DNA from: JAWRCU01 sp033542235
Lineage (GTDB): Bacteria > Pseudomonadota > Alphaproteobacteria > Rhizobiales > Rhizobiaceae
Direction of reading: 5' to 3'
Assembly: GCF_033542235.1 (NCBI RefSeq)
Contig: NZ_JAWRCU010000016.1
Coordinates: 60,700-124,699, forward strand
Length of the DNA: 64,000 nt
Part shown: positions 52,845-61,660 of the stretch, piece after piece
Layout of the letters: each line of letters opens with the position of its first letter
Numbering within the stretch: position 1 is the first letter of the stretch
The notes under the pieces: generated by a model
Told to the model about the DNA's origin: nothing
Seen by the model: only the letters and a program-made list of their open reading frames with translations
Databases searched by the model: none
Translations under genes and position numbers: made by a program

Positions 52845-53336
52845 ATGTCTGTTGACATCTTTCTGAAATTCAATGGCCCTGAGGTCGAAGGCGAGAGCAA
52901 GGTGGAGAGCCACCCGAACGAGCTGCAGATTTCCAGCTGCTCTTTCTCGGCCAACAACTTCGGAACCCGGCACACGGCAACCGGCGGCGGCGCAGGCAAG
53001 GGCGACGCGAGCGATGTGTCCTTCACGATGGACGCGGACAAGTCGGCCGTCTCACTGTACGACCACTGCGTCCAGGGCACGCATTTCGACGACGCGACGG
53101 TGGTATGGCGCAAGGTATCCGGCGCCGGCGAGGAGCCGATGGAATTCTTCGAGTTGAAGATGAAGGAAGCCTTCCTCTCCTCATTCAACATCGGAACAGC
53201 GAACGGCAGCGAGACGCCTCAAGTGTCTTTCGCGATCAACTTCGCGGAATATGAAGCCACCTGGAAGCCGCAGGAGACCAAGGGAACGCCCGGCGGCGGC
53301 ATCACCAAGCAGTACAACTTCGCGAAGCAGAAGTAG
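52845..53336 (+). CDS. hcp: Hcp/TssD tube protein
   Basis: This 163-residue Hcp starts MSVDIFLKFNGPEVEGESKV, with AAGGAGAG just upstream; an in-frame ATG at 52791 would add 18 residues and is unlikely. Hexamers stack into the inner tube that is pushed out and exports small effectors. It is the fourth gene of the operon, between tssC and tssE, as in rhizobial imp clusters. A hairpin follows its stop. Confidence 0.94.
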   Translation: MSVDIFLKFNGPEVEGESKVESHPNELQISSCSFSANNFGTRHTATGGGAGKGDASDVSFTMDADKSAVSLYDHCVQGTHFDDATVVWRKVSGAGEEPMEFFELKMKEAFLSSFNIGTANGSETPQVSFAINFAEYEATWKPQETKGTPGGGITKQYNFAKQK

Positions 53337-53359
53337 GATCGCTCTCCACGCGGCCCTTG

Positions 53360-53389
53360 CCGGTCCTGTCGCCTGCGCGATGGGACCGG
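53360..53389 (+). terminator. Hairpin after hcp
   Basis: CCGGTCC (53360-53366) pairs with GGACCGG (53383-53389), loop 16 bases, in the 136-base gap between hcp and tssE. There is no T-run. It may raise hcp message levels relative to the following genes, a common need for this abundant protein. Confidence 0.5.
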
Positions 53390-53472
53390 GCAGGGAGCTG
53401 GCATATGGACAAGGCCGTCGGCAAGCCGGCAGCATGTTCGTGGTGTGAAGCGATGGTTCGGCGTAGGTTGCG

Positions 53473-54033
53473 ATGCGTGAGGGAGATTCCAGGGCGCCTG
53501 GTTTCCAGATCCCGTTGATGTTGGCATTTCGGGAAGCTTCCAGCGCCGGAGACGCCACGAAACGGATCGAGGAACGCGTGGCGGGCGAGCGTATCGTCTC
53601 CGCGCGCGGCTCGCTACGCCGCCGCGGCGCCGACGAGGCGTTGCTGCGGCGCGACCTTGCAGTCGATCTTCTGTCGCTCGCCAATACGATCGACCTCGCC
53701 TCCGCGATCGACATATCCGACCTCGACTATGTGAAGCGGTCGATCGTGAACTACGGCCTGCCGGACCTCTCCGGCCTCACGAGCCTGGAGGCCGGTGTGG
53801 ACGAGATTGGCATGTACCTCAAGGAGGCGCTGCTCGCCCACGAACCCCGGCTGCGGCCGGAGTCGATCCATGTCGAGCAAGCGGTGCAGGTCGACGACGA
53901 AACGCATCGCGTGAGCTTCTCCATCACGGCCGAGATGGCGTGCAATCCGCTCGATCTGCCGCTGGAATTCGTTGCCGAGGTCGAGGTGGATTCGGGAAAA
54001 ATACGCCTTACCCGCTTGCCGGTCTCCACATGA
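53473..54033 (+). CDS. tssE: TssE, T6SS baseplate protein (gp25-like)
   Basis: The 186-residue protein contains the gp25-like core: LRRDLAVDLLSLANTIDLAS, DYVKRSIVNYGLPDLSGLTS and KEALLAHEPRLRPESIHVEQ. TssE joins TssF and TssG in the baseplate wedge. The ATG at 53473 has only a weak ribosome site. tssF overlaps its stop by four bases. Confidence 0.9.
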   Translation: MREGDSRAPGFQIPLMLAFREASSAGDATKRIEERVAGERIVSARGSLRRRGADEALLRRDLAVDLLSLANTIDLASAIDISDLDYVKRSIVNYGLPDLSGLTSLEAGVDEIGMYLKEALLAHEPRLRPESIHVEQAVQVDDETHRVSFSITAEMACNPLDLPLEFVAEVEVDSGKIRLTRLPVST

Positions 54034-55982
54034 ACCGCGCGTTTCTCGAGCTCTATAACCGGGAACTGCAGCTGCTCTACGAGCGTTCGAAGCAGTTCGC
54101 GGAGGAATTCCCCGGCGTCGCCGAGCGGCTGGGCGGCCTGACCAGGGAGACGATGGACCCCGGTCTGACCAGCGTGCTCCAGGGCAGCGCCTTCATGGCG
54201 GCGCGTGTCCAGCTCAAGCTGAAGAGCGAGTTCGCACAATTCACGTCGGCGCTCCTCGACCAGCTCTTGCCGAACTATCAGGCGCCGATACCGGCAACGA
54301 CGCTGGTTCAGGCGGCGCCGCCCTACGAGGATCCGGGGCTGGTCGAAGGCAGGCGCTTTGGCCGCGGCGACTATCTCGATGCCGTCTATGTCGAGAAGGA
54401 GCGCCGCGTCGCCTGCCGGTTTCGCCTGCGGTCCGACCTTGTTCTATGGCCGCTTCATCTGGAGGCGGCCGAGTATTACGCAGCGCCCGCGCCTCTTCAT
54501 GCGCTCGGCCTCGAAGTCGCCCCCGGCATCGCCGCCGGGCTGCGTCTCGGCTTCCGCCGGCTTTCGGCGCAGCCGGGATCGGAGAGGGGCAACGGCTCCA
54601 AGCCCGAGGGCCCGGTCAAGGATGTCAAGGTGGACAGCCTGCCCGTCCACCTCCTAGGCTCCGCCAACGATGCGGCCGCAGTCTACGAGCAGCTCTTCGC
54701 GCATTGCCGACGCATCACCATTCGCTATCTCGATGCCTTCGGCGATCCACGCTTCCTGGCCGCTCCCCTGGACCTGATCGAACAGGTCGGATTCGGCGAG
54801 CAGGAATTCTTGTCTGAGAGCGACGATCGCGTTTTCTCCGGCTTCAACCTGCTGCTCGACTTCTTTACCTTCCCGAACAAGTTCCTCGGCTTCAGGCTGC
54901 GAGGGCTGCGCCGCCTGCTCGCCCAGATCGACTCGCCGGCATTCGACCTGATCTTCGAGTTCTCGGCTGCGGTGCCGCGCCTCCAGTCGGTCGTCCGCCC
55001 GGAGATGTTCGCGCTCTACACCGTTCCGATCGTCAACCTCTTCGAGATGAACTGCAGCCGCGTGCCGATCCGGCGCAACGAGCACGAGCACCATGTCGTC
55101 CCTGATCGTAGCCGCACGCTCGATTTCGAAGCCCATCGCATCATCGACGTCTATGCGCATTATCCGGGGCGGCGGGACAAGGTTCCCGTCTTCCCGCTCT
55201 ACAGCCAGCCGACGGAGAATGTCCGCGCCTCCGACGCGCTCTACTATACCGCGAGACGGCTTCCCCGCCGCCGCACCTCGGAGGAGAGGCGCGCGGGCGC
55301 GGTGAGCGCCTATGTCGGCTCCGAGCTTTTCATCTCGCTCTACGAACCCTCGGCGATCGACGATCGCGAGCGCGTTCGCGAGCTCAGCGTCCGCTGCCTT
55401 GCATCCAACCGGCATCTCACCGACCAGCTGCCGGTCGGCGAGGCGGGCGCCGACTTCTACCTTGTCGAGGACACAACCATCCCGCTTCGCTGCGTCTCCG
55501 AGCTCACCAAGGCGCGTGAGTCCCTGGTCACCATGGAGCGCCGGCACGCCGATCCTACCGCCTTCGGCGCAACGCAGTGGAAGCTCATCACCTTTCTCGC
55601 CCTCAACCATCTTGGCATCGTCGATCATGACGAGAAGAACAGCGCAGGCGGCCTGAGGGAGCTACTGTCGCTTTTTGCAGACCTCTCCGACGTGATCTCC
55701 GAACAGCGTATCCGCGGCATCGAGAGCGTTTCGAGCCGGCCCATCGTGCGGCGGCTGCGCCAGAAGAACGGCTTCAACGCCGCGCGAGGGGTCGAGATCA
55801 CCGTTACCCTCGACGAGAAGGCCTTTGAAGGCATTGGCGTTTTCCTGCTCGGCGCGGTCCTCGACCGTTTCTTCGCCGAATACACCTCGATCAACAGCTT
55901 CACCGAGACGGTGATCGAAACCAGGCAGCGCGGCGTCATCAAGAGATGGGCCCCGCGCGCCGGAATGGGGCGGCTGCTGTGA
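54030..55982 (+). CDS. tssF: TssF, T6SS baseplate protein
   Basis: The 650-residue protein starts MNRAFLELYNRELQLLYERS and contains LTSVLQGSAFMAARVQLKLK, FTSALLDQLLPNYQAPIPAT and NLFEMNCSRVPIRRN-type segments typical of TssF (VasA/ImpG). It forms the baseplate wedge with TssG and TssE. Its ATG overlaps tssE, and tssG starts in its stop codon. Confidence 0.93.
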   Translation: MNRAFLELYNRELQLLYERSKQFAEEFPGVAERLGGLTRETMDPGLTSVLQGSAFMAARVQLKLKSEFAQFTSALLDQLLPNYQAPIPATTLVQAAPPYEDPGLVEGRRFGRGDYLDAVYVEKERRVACRFRLRSDLVLWPLHLEAAEYYAAPAPLHALGLEVAPGIAAGLRLGFRRLSAQPGSERGNGSKPEGPVKDVKVDSLPVHLLGSANDAAAVYEQLFAHCRRITIRYLDAFGDPRFLAAPLDLIEQVGFGEQEFLSESDDRVFSGFNLLLDFFTFPNKFLGFRLRGLRRLLAQIDSPAFDLIFEFSAAVPRLQSVVRPEMFALYTVPIVNLFEMNCSRVPIRRNEHEHHVVPDRSRTLDFEAHRIIDVYAHYPGRRDKVPVFPLYSQPTENVRASDALYYTARRLPRRRTSEERRAGAVSAYVGSELFISLYEPSAIDDRERVRELSVRCLASNRHLTDQLPVGEAGADFYLVEDTTIPLRCVSELTKARESLVTMERRHADPTAFGATQWKLITFLALNHLGIVDHDEKNSAGGLRELLSLFADLSDVISEQRIRGIESVSSRPIVRRLRQKNGFNAARGVEITVTLDEKAFEGIGVFLLGAVLDRFFAEYTSINSFTETVIETRQRGVIKRWAPRAGMGRLL

Positions 55983-57010
55983 CCTTTCGCGAGGATCTGC
56001 GGCGCGACCCCTGGAGTATCGATTTCTTCGCGGCGCTGCGCGAGCTCGAGCGGGGCGCAAAGGCCAAGCCGCGCATCGGCGAAAGCACGGTTACCGCTGA
56101 GGACGTCATCGATCTAGGTCAGGACCCTTATGTCGAGTTCCCGGCCTCGAACGTTACGAAATTCGAGGAGCGCGACGGACAGGCCCCGAGGCTCTTCTCG
56201 CGATTTCTGGGATTCTTCGGCCCGCAAGGCGCGCTCCCGCTCAACACCACGGTCGACGCCTATCTCTGGTCCAACAGCCGCGACCCGTCCTTCGCGCGTT
56301 TTACGGACATCTTTTCGAACCGCTTCCTTCAGCTCTTCTTCCGGGCCTGGGCCAACGCCCGGCCGATCTCCCATCACGACCGTCCTGACGACGACCGCTT
56401 CGCCGACTATGTGGGCGCCTTCGCCGGCATCGGCGTGGCGAGCCTCAAGGGTCGGGACAGCCTGGACGATATCGCCAAGCTTCCCTTTGCCGGACTGGTC
56501 GACCCGCAAGTCAAGAGCGCTTCGCGGCTGCGCCAGCTCGTCCGCGGCATCTTCCATGTCGAGGTCGATGTCGAAGAGCGCATCGGCTCCTGGCTGACCT
56601 TCGAGCCATCGGACAGGCTGTTGCTGGGCGGCGGCGACGCGGCGCTCGGCGTGGATACCTATCTCGGCGATCGCGTCTACAGCATCAACGACAAGATCTG
56701 CATCGTCATCAAGGCGCGCGATCTCAGGCAGTACCGGCAGTTTCTGCCGACCGGCGATCTCTCGGACCAGCTCACCGACCTCACCTTCTTCTACATCGGC
56801 CATCGCTTCGAATTCGATGTGAAGCTGTCGCTTCCGGCGCGGCATGCGCCGCCCACCCGGCTTGGCCAGTCCGGCGAGCTTGGCTGGACGGCCTGGATCG
56901 CGCCCGACAATGACGCCGGCGACGATGTCTATTTCGACGATGCGCATTTCAACGCCCTGGAGCGGCGCAGGGCACAACGGGCTGCCATGCGCAGTTCCAA
57001 CGCAGGATAG
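55979..57010 (+). CDS. tssG: TssG, T6SS baseplate protein
   Basis: I use GTG at 55979, which overlaps the tssF stop (GTGA) and gives VTFREDLRRDPWSIDFFAAL at the start, as in relatives; an in-frame ATG at 55946 would add 11 residues inside tssF. The protein is 343 residues with VEFPASNVTKFEERDGQAPR, SRFLGFFGPQGALPLNTT and WLTFEPSDRLLLGGGDAALG, typical of TssG (ImpH). It is part of the baseplate wedge. Confidence 0.93.
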   Translation: MTFREDLRRDPWSIDFFAALRELERGAKAKPRIGESTVTAEDVIDLGQDPYVEFPASNVTKFEERDGQAPRLFSRFLGFFGPQGALPLNTTVDAYLWSNSRDPSFARFTDIFSNRFLQLFFRAWANARPISHHDRPDDDRFADYVGAFAGIGVASLKGRDSLDDIAKLPFAGLVDPQVKSASRLRQLVRGIFHVEVDVEERIGSWLTFEPSDRLLLGGGDAALGVDTYLGDRVYSINDKICIVIKARDLRQYRQFLPTGDLSDQLTDLTFFYIGHRFEFDVKLSLPARHAPPTRLGQSGELGWTAWIAPDNDAGDDVYFDDAHFNALERRRAQRAAMRSSNAG

Positions 57011-57050
57011 CGCGGCCGCGCTATCGGACAGGTTTTCGGAGGGGATCGCC

Positions 57051-59735
57051 ATGAGTGAAATCAGCCTCGAAACAGTAACCGGCAAGCTGAACCGGCTTGG
57101 CTACGACGCATTCATGCGTTCGCTCCGCCATGCCAAAAAGGCCGGCAACCGCAATGTCGAGCTCGCGCACTGGATGCTGCACATCCTGTCGAACGACCGG
57201 TCAGACGTGTCGCTCACGCTCGACCACTATGGAATCGATCGCGCGCGGGCGCTGAAGGACATCACCGATCTCGTCGACAGCTTCCGCAAGAACGAGACCG
57301 AAATGCCCGGCGTTTCGACGCAGATCACCGACGCGCTCGACCGTGGCTGGCACTATGCGACATTGTATTTCGGCGAGACGCAGATTCGCACCGGCCACAT
57401 ATTGCTGGCGACGCTGAAGTCGCTGGAGCTGAGGCGCGCCCTCAACCAGCTTTCCAAACAGTTCGGCACGCTCGATCCCGATCGCGTCGCGAGCGATGCC
57501 CGCTCCATGTGGGCGCAGTCCGACGAGGAGAATCTGCGGCCGATGGATGGCTCCGGGCTCGCAGCGCGCGAGCCTGGATCCGACGCGCCGGCAGGCGAGG
57601 GCGCCCGCGGCAACACCGCGCTCGACCGCTTTTCGACCGACATGACGGCGGTGGCGGCCTCGGGCAAGATGGATCCGATCGTCGGCCGTGATGACGAGAT
57701 CCGTCAGGTCATCGACGTGCTCTTGCGCCGCCGTCAGAACAACCCGATCCTCACCGGCGAGGCGGGCGTCGGCAAGACCGCGGTGGTCGAAGGTTTCGCG
57801 CAGCGGCTCGCATCCGGCGACGTGCCGCCGCATCTGAAGGGCGTGAAGCTGCATGCGCTCGATATCGGCCTCATGCAGGCCGGAGCCTCCATGAAGGGCG
57901 AGTTCGAGCAGCGGCTGCGCTCGGTCATCGACCAGGTGCAGGCTTCGCCCGTCCCCATCATCCTCTTCATCGACGAGATCCACACGCTGATCGGCGCGGG
58001 CGGCCAGGCCGGCACGGGCGATGCGGCTAACCTTCTCAAGCCCGCCCTCGCACGCGGCACGCTGCGCACAATCGGCGCCACAACCTGGAACGAGTATCGA
58101 CAGTATATCGAGAAGGATCCGGCTCTCACACGCCGCTTCCAGCCGGTCAATGTCGACGAGCCTTCGATCGACAAGGCTGCCTATATGCTGCGCGGCCTGC
58201 TCGCTCCGATGGAGAAACATCACAAGGTGCGCATCTCGGACGAGGCGGTGGTCGCGGCCGTCGAGCTCTCCGCCCGCTATATCCCGGCACGCCAGCTCCC
58301 GGACAAGGCGGTGAGCCTGCTCGATACGGCTTGCGCCCGTGTCGCCATCAGCCAGTCGACGACGCCCGCCGCGATTGCCGACCTCAAGGACGCGATCAAC
58401 GCGCGCAAGGAAGAGCTCGAGGCTATCGACCGCCAGGCCGATATTGGTCAGGCCAATCCCAAGCGCATCGAGGAACTGAATGCCGAGATCGCGGAGATAA
58501 AGAAGAAACTCGACGATCTCGAGCCCAAGCATGCCAGGCAGGCCGAGATCGTCGCCGACATCGGCAAGCTGCGCGATGCGCTTTCCGCCGAAAAGGCGCA
58601 GCCTGCCGACGCTGCCGCTCAACCGGAGGCGTCAGCCGCTGCCGAGGGCGTCGATACGAAAAAGCGCTTGTTCGAGCTCGTGTCGGAACTTGCAGAGATG
58701 CGGCCCGAAGACCGCATGATCTACCCCTTCGTCGACGAGCAGGCGGTGGCCTCGGTCGTCTCCGACTGGACCGGCATTCCCGTCGGCAAGATGGTGAGCG
58801 ACGAGGTGCAGACGATCCTGAAGCTCGCCGGCACGCTCTCCAGGCGCGTCGTCGGGCAGGATCACGGCCTCGAAATGATCGCCAAGCGCATCGAGACCAA
58901 TCGGGCCAGGCTGGACAATCCCAACAAGCCGATCGGTGTCTTCATGCTGTGTGGCCCCTCGGGCGTCGGCAAGACCGAGACCGCGCTGGCGCTCGCCGAC
59001 TCGCTCTATGGCGGCGAGCAGAACATGATCACCATCAACATGAGCGAGTTCCAGGAGGCGCACACCGTGTCGCTGCTGAAGGGCGCGCCTCCCGGCTATG
59101 TCGGCTATGGCGAAGGCGGCCGCCTGACCGAGGCGGTGCGGCGCAAGCCCTATTCCGTGGTGCTGCTCGACGAGGTCGAGAAGGCCCATCCCGACGTGCA
59201 CGAGCTCTTCTTCCAGGTGTTCGACAAGGGCATCATGGAGGACGGCAACGGCCGCAAGATCAATTTCAAGAACACGCTGATCATCCTCACCTCGAATGTC
59301 GGCACCGAGGTGATCATGAAAATGGCGGACGAGGGCAGGACCCGCCCGAGCCCGCAGGAGCTGGAGCAGGCGCTCAAGCCCCATCTCACGCAGGTGTTCC
59401 CGCCGGCGCTGCTCGGCCGCATCGTCACCATCCCCTATTTCCCGCTTTCGGGCGAGATGCTGGGCGGCATCGTCAGGCTGCAGCTCGACCGCATCAAGCG
59501 CCGCATCGCGGATAATTACGAGGCGAGCTTCGACTACAGCCCCGCCGTCGTGGACCTTATCGTCAGCCGCTGCAACGACCCGGATTCGGGCGGCCGCATG
59601 ATCGACAACATCCTCACCAACACGATGCTGCCGGAGCTCTCCAGGCACATATTGAACCGCTCGCTGGAGCGGTCGGAGATCAGCCGCGTTGCGGTCGATG
59701 TGAAGGACGGGACTTTTCACTACGAGATCGCGTGA
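57051..59735 (+). CDS. clpV: TssH/ClpV, T6SS sheath-recycling AAA+ ATPase
   Basis: From ATG 57051, with GGAGGGG upstream, the protein is 894 residues. An N-terminal Clp repeat domain is followed by two AAA+ modules. The first Walker A is GEAGVGKT (236-243), the second GPSGVGKT (635-642), each with a Walker B (IILFIDEIHT; SVVLLDEVEK). It unfolds contracted TssB/TssC sheath for reuse. A coiled middle domain separates the modules. Confidence 0.95.
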   Translation: MSEISLETVTGKLNRLGYDAFMRSLRHAKKAGNRNVELAHWMLHILSNDRSDVSLTLDHYGIDRARALKDITDLVDSFRKNETEMPGVSTQITDALDRGWHYATLYFGETQIRTGHILLATLKSLELRRALNQLSKQFGTLDPDRVASDARSMWAQSDEENLRPMDGSGLAAREPGSDAPAGEGARGNTALDRFSTDMTAVAASGKMDPIVGRDDEIRQVIDVLLRRRQNNPILTGEAGVGKTAVVEGFAQRLASGDVPPHLKGVKLHALDIGLMQAGASMKGEFEQRLRSVIDQVQASPVPIILFIDEIHTLIGAGGQAGTGDAANLLKPALARGTLRTIGATTWNEYRQYIEKDPALTRRFQPVNVDEPSIDKAAYMLRGLLAPMEKHHKVRISDEAVVAAVELSARYIPARQLPDKAVSLLDTACARVAISQSTTPAAIADLKDAINARKEELEAIDRQADIGQANPKRIEELNAEIAEIKKKLDDLEPKHARQAEIVADIGKLRDALSAEKAQPADAAAQPEASAAAEGVDTKKRLFELVSELAEMRPEDRMIYPFVDEQAVASVVSDWTGIPVGKMVSDEVQTILKLAGTLSRRVVGQDHGLEMIAKRIETNRARLDNPNKPIGVFMLCGPSGVGKTETALALADSLYGGEQNMITINMSEFQEAHTVSLLKGAPPGYVGYGEGGRLTEAVRRKPYSVVLLDEVEKAHPDVHELFFQVFDKGIMEDGNGRKINFKNTLIILTSNVGTEVIMKMADEGRTRPSPQELEQALKPHLTQVFPPALLGRIVTIPYFPLSGEMLGGIVRLQLDRIKRRIADNYEASFDYSPAVVDLIVSRCNDPDSGGRMIDNILTNTMLPELSRHILNRSLERSEISRVAVDVKDGTFHYEIA

Positions 59736-59742
59736 GGGCAAG

Positions 59743-60207
59743 ATGGCGCACGTCAAACTTCTCGAGCGGCCGACAAAGCTCGCCCGGGTGACCTATCTTG
59801 TCGATGCGGTGGTGGGGCGCGGCGGCATCAACCGCCGCGATGACGTCCTTCTGGTGCAGTTCTTTCTGAACGCCCTATGGGGCACGAAACCGGACAAGCA
59901 GACGGTCTTTGGCGGAAACGGCCCAGCACCCCGCATCGACGGCGACTGCGGGCCCGAAACCATCAACGCCATCACAGTTTTCCAGAGGTGGTATTGGCAG
60001 TTGCCTGCTCAGGGCGGTTTTGCTGACGGCAGGGTAGAGCCGCTTCCGCTCGGGCGGATGTTCGGCCCATTGCGCGACATGCCCTACACGATCGTCGGGC
60101 TCAACGCGAATTACGGTTCGGAATTCGGGTCCGACAGGCACGCGCTGCTTAGCAAGGAACCGAATTTTCCGAACGAGCTGAAGCCAAAGCTGTTTGTCGC
60201 GAACTAG
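59743..60207 (+). CDS. Peptidoglycan-binding-like T6SS-linked protein
   Basis: This 154-residue protein lies 7 bases after clpV and so is almost surely co-transcribed. The segment DDVLLVQFFLNALWG followed by RIDGDCGPETINAITVFQRW has the spacing and G-P-x-T motif of peptidoglycan-binding domain 1. The C-terminal 40 residues (GLNANYGSEFGSDRHALLSK) are unfamiliar. No signal peptide is visible, so it may be injected by the T6SS as a cargo or carrier. Role unknown. Confidence 0.65.
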   Translation: MAHVKLLERPTKLARVTYLVDAVVGRGGINRRDDVLLVQFFLNALWGTKPDKQTVFGGNGPAPRIDGDCGPETINAITVFQRWYWQLPAQGGFADGRVEPLPLGRMFGPLRDMPYTIVGLNANYGSEFGSDRHALLSKEPNFPNELKPKLFVAN

Positions 60208-60562
60208 GCGCTTCTATCCGTAAAGGCTGGAGCCGCGACCGAGGAATACATAGCTGAACATCGATTCGACCTGGACGGATTTTGCATCCGGCAACAAAGG
60301 TCCACCATCGACCTCACGATAATTTGTCAGGCAAATGACTCCCCGGCATGCTGGCGGCGTTGTGTGACGTTTTGCATTGCATTCCTCCTGCCGACGAAAC
60401 CCAGTGGCGATCCGGCCGTTTACACTTCGTCGAAACGGTGACCAGGGGCGCAAGCGTCGCGACGACCAGTGATCGCCGCGCCCAGCATGGGCGGCGATCG
60501 GAAGCCAAGAATAACCCCTTCCTGCTCGGTCTTGTCCTTTTCATTGCTCCGGAGTCCGGAAG
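60208..60562. other. Intergenic region between the T6SS operon and the efflux pair
   Basis: No convincing gene. A minus-strand frame at 60214-60453 has a low GC3 and no family match. AGGAGGAATG on the minus strand near 60375-60390 looks like a ribosome site but leads only to a short frame. Nothing resembling a terminator or repeat was identified. Confidence 0.35.
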
Positions 60563-61660
60563 ATGGATCAAAAGGTTATGGAGAATCGGCCGGCTGAGCC
60601 CGCCGAAAGAGAGCAAGGCCAGACGGCCGAAAAAAAGAAGAAGCCTGCTCGTGGACGGCGGGCGCTGATAGGACTCGCGATCGCGGCGGTCCTGATCGCG
60701 CTGATCGGCGTCGGGCTCTGGTGGCTCCAGGCCCGTCACTACGAATCGACCGACGACGCCTTTGTCGAGGCGCGCTTCGTCTCGATCAGTCCGCAGGTGG
60801 CAGGCGCTATCGTCGATGTGCTCGTCAATGACAACCAGCTGGTCGAGGCCGGCGAGCCTCTCCTCAAGATCGACGACCGGGACTACAGGGCCCGGGCTGA
60901 CGAGGCCCGGGCGCAGCTCGCTCAATCCGAAGGGCAGCTCGCGACGCTGAATGCACAGCTCGACGCCCAGCAGACGGGCATCGACCAGGCCCGCAAGCAA
61001 CTGGCCGAAGCCGACTCCGCCTTGAGCCTCGCCCGGCGTGAGAACGATCGCGCGCAGAACCTCGTCAAGAGCGGGGCGGGGACCGTGCAGCGTGCCGATC
61101 AGACCGCCGCCGATCTCACGCAAAGGCAGGCGGCATTCGACGTCGCCCAGCAAGGTGTCGTCGCGGCTGAAAAGCAGATCCCGATCCTTAAAGCACAGCA
61201 ACAGCAGGCCGAAGCCGGCCGAAGCCTTTCACAGGCGGCGATCGAGCAGGCTGAGACCAACCTCGACCGCACAAATGTCGTTGCGCCTTTTGCTGGACGC
61301 GTCACAAAATTGACGGCAGCCAAAGGAGCTTATGCGCAGCCGGGCCAGAATCTGCTGATGTTCGTCCCGCGCGACGTGTGGGTGACGGCCAACTTCAAGG
61401 AAACGCAGCTCACCGACATGCGCCCGGGACAGCCGGTGGACCTCGAGATCGATACCTATCCCGACCGAACGTTCCGGGGGCACGTCGACAGCTTGCAGGC
61501 GGGCAGCGGCACCGTTTTCAGCCTGCTCCCGGCGGAGAACGCGACCGGCAACTTCGTCAAGGTGGTGCAGCGCGTTCCCGTGAAGATCGTCTTCGACGAG
61601 CCGCCCGACGTGTTCGTCGGACCGGGCATGTCCGTCGTTCCCTATGTGCGGGTGAGATGA
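60563..61660 (+). CDS. HlyD/EmrA-type membrane fusion protein
   Basis: The 365-residue adaptor of a tripartite efflux or secretion pump has a basic N-terminus, one membrane helix (about 36-56, LIGLAIAAVLIALIGVGLWW), then HYESTDDAFVEARFVSISPQ, a lipoyl-like half, a coiled-coil hairpin (about 100-225) and the second half NVVAPFAGRVTKLTAAKGAY. The next gene overlaps its stop as ATGA. An outer-membrane partner is not nearby. Confidence 0.9.
   Translation: MDQKVMENRPAEPAEREQGQTAEKKKKPARGRRALIGLAIAAVLIALIGVGLWWLQARHYESTDDAFVEARFVSISPQVAGAIVDVLVNDNQLVEAGEPLLKIDDRDYRARADEARAQLAQSEGQLATLNAQLDAQQTGIDQARKQLAEADSALSLARRENDRAQNLVKSGAGTVQRADQTAADLTQRQAAFDVAQQGVVAAEKQIPILKAQQQQAEAGRSLSQAAIEQAETNLDRTNVVAPFAGRVTKLTAAKGAYAQPGQNLLMFVPRDVWVTANFKETQLTDMRPGQPVDLEIDTYPDRTFRGHVDSLQAGSGTVFSLLPAENATGNFVKVVQRVPVKIVFDEPPDVFVGPGMSVVPYVRVR

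Noticed and set aside
60214..60453. Minus-strand 79-residue frame after the T6SS operon
   Set aside because: No recognised family, low GC3 unlike real genes here, and no ribosome site at its start.
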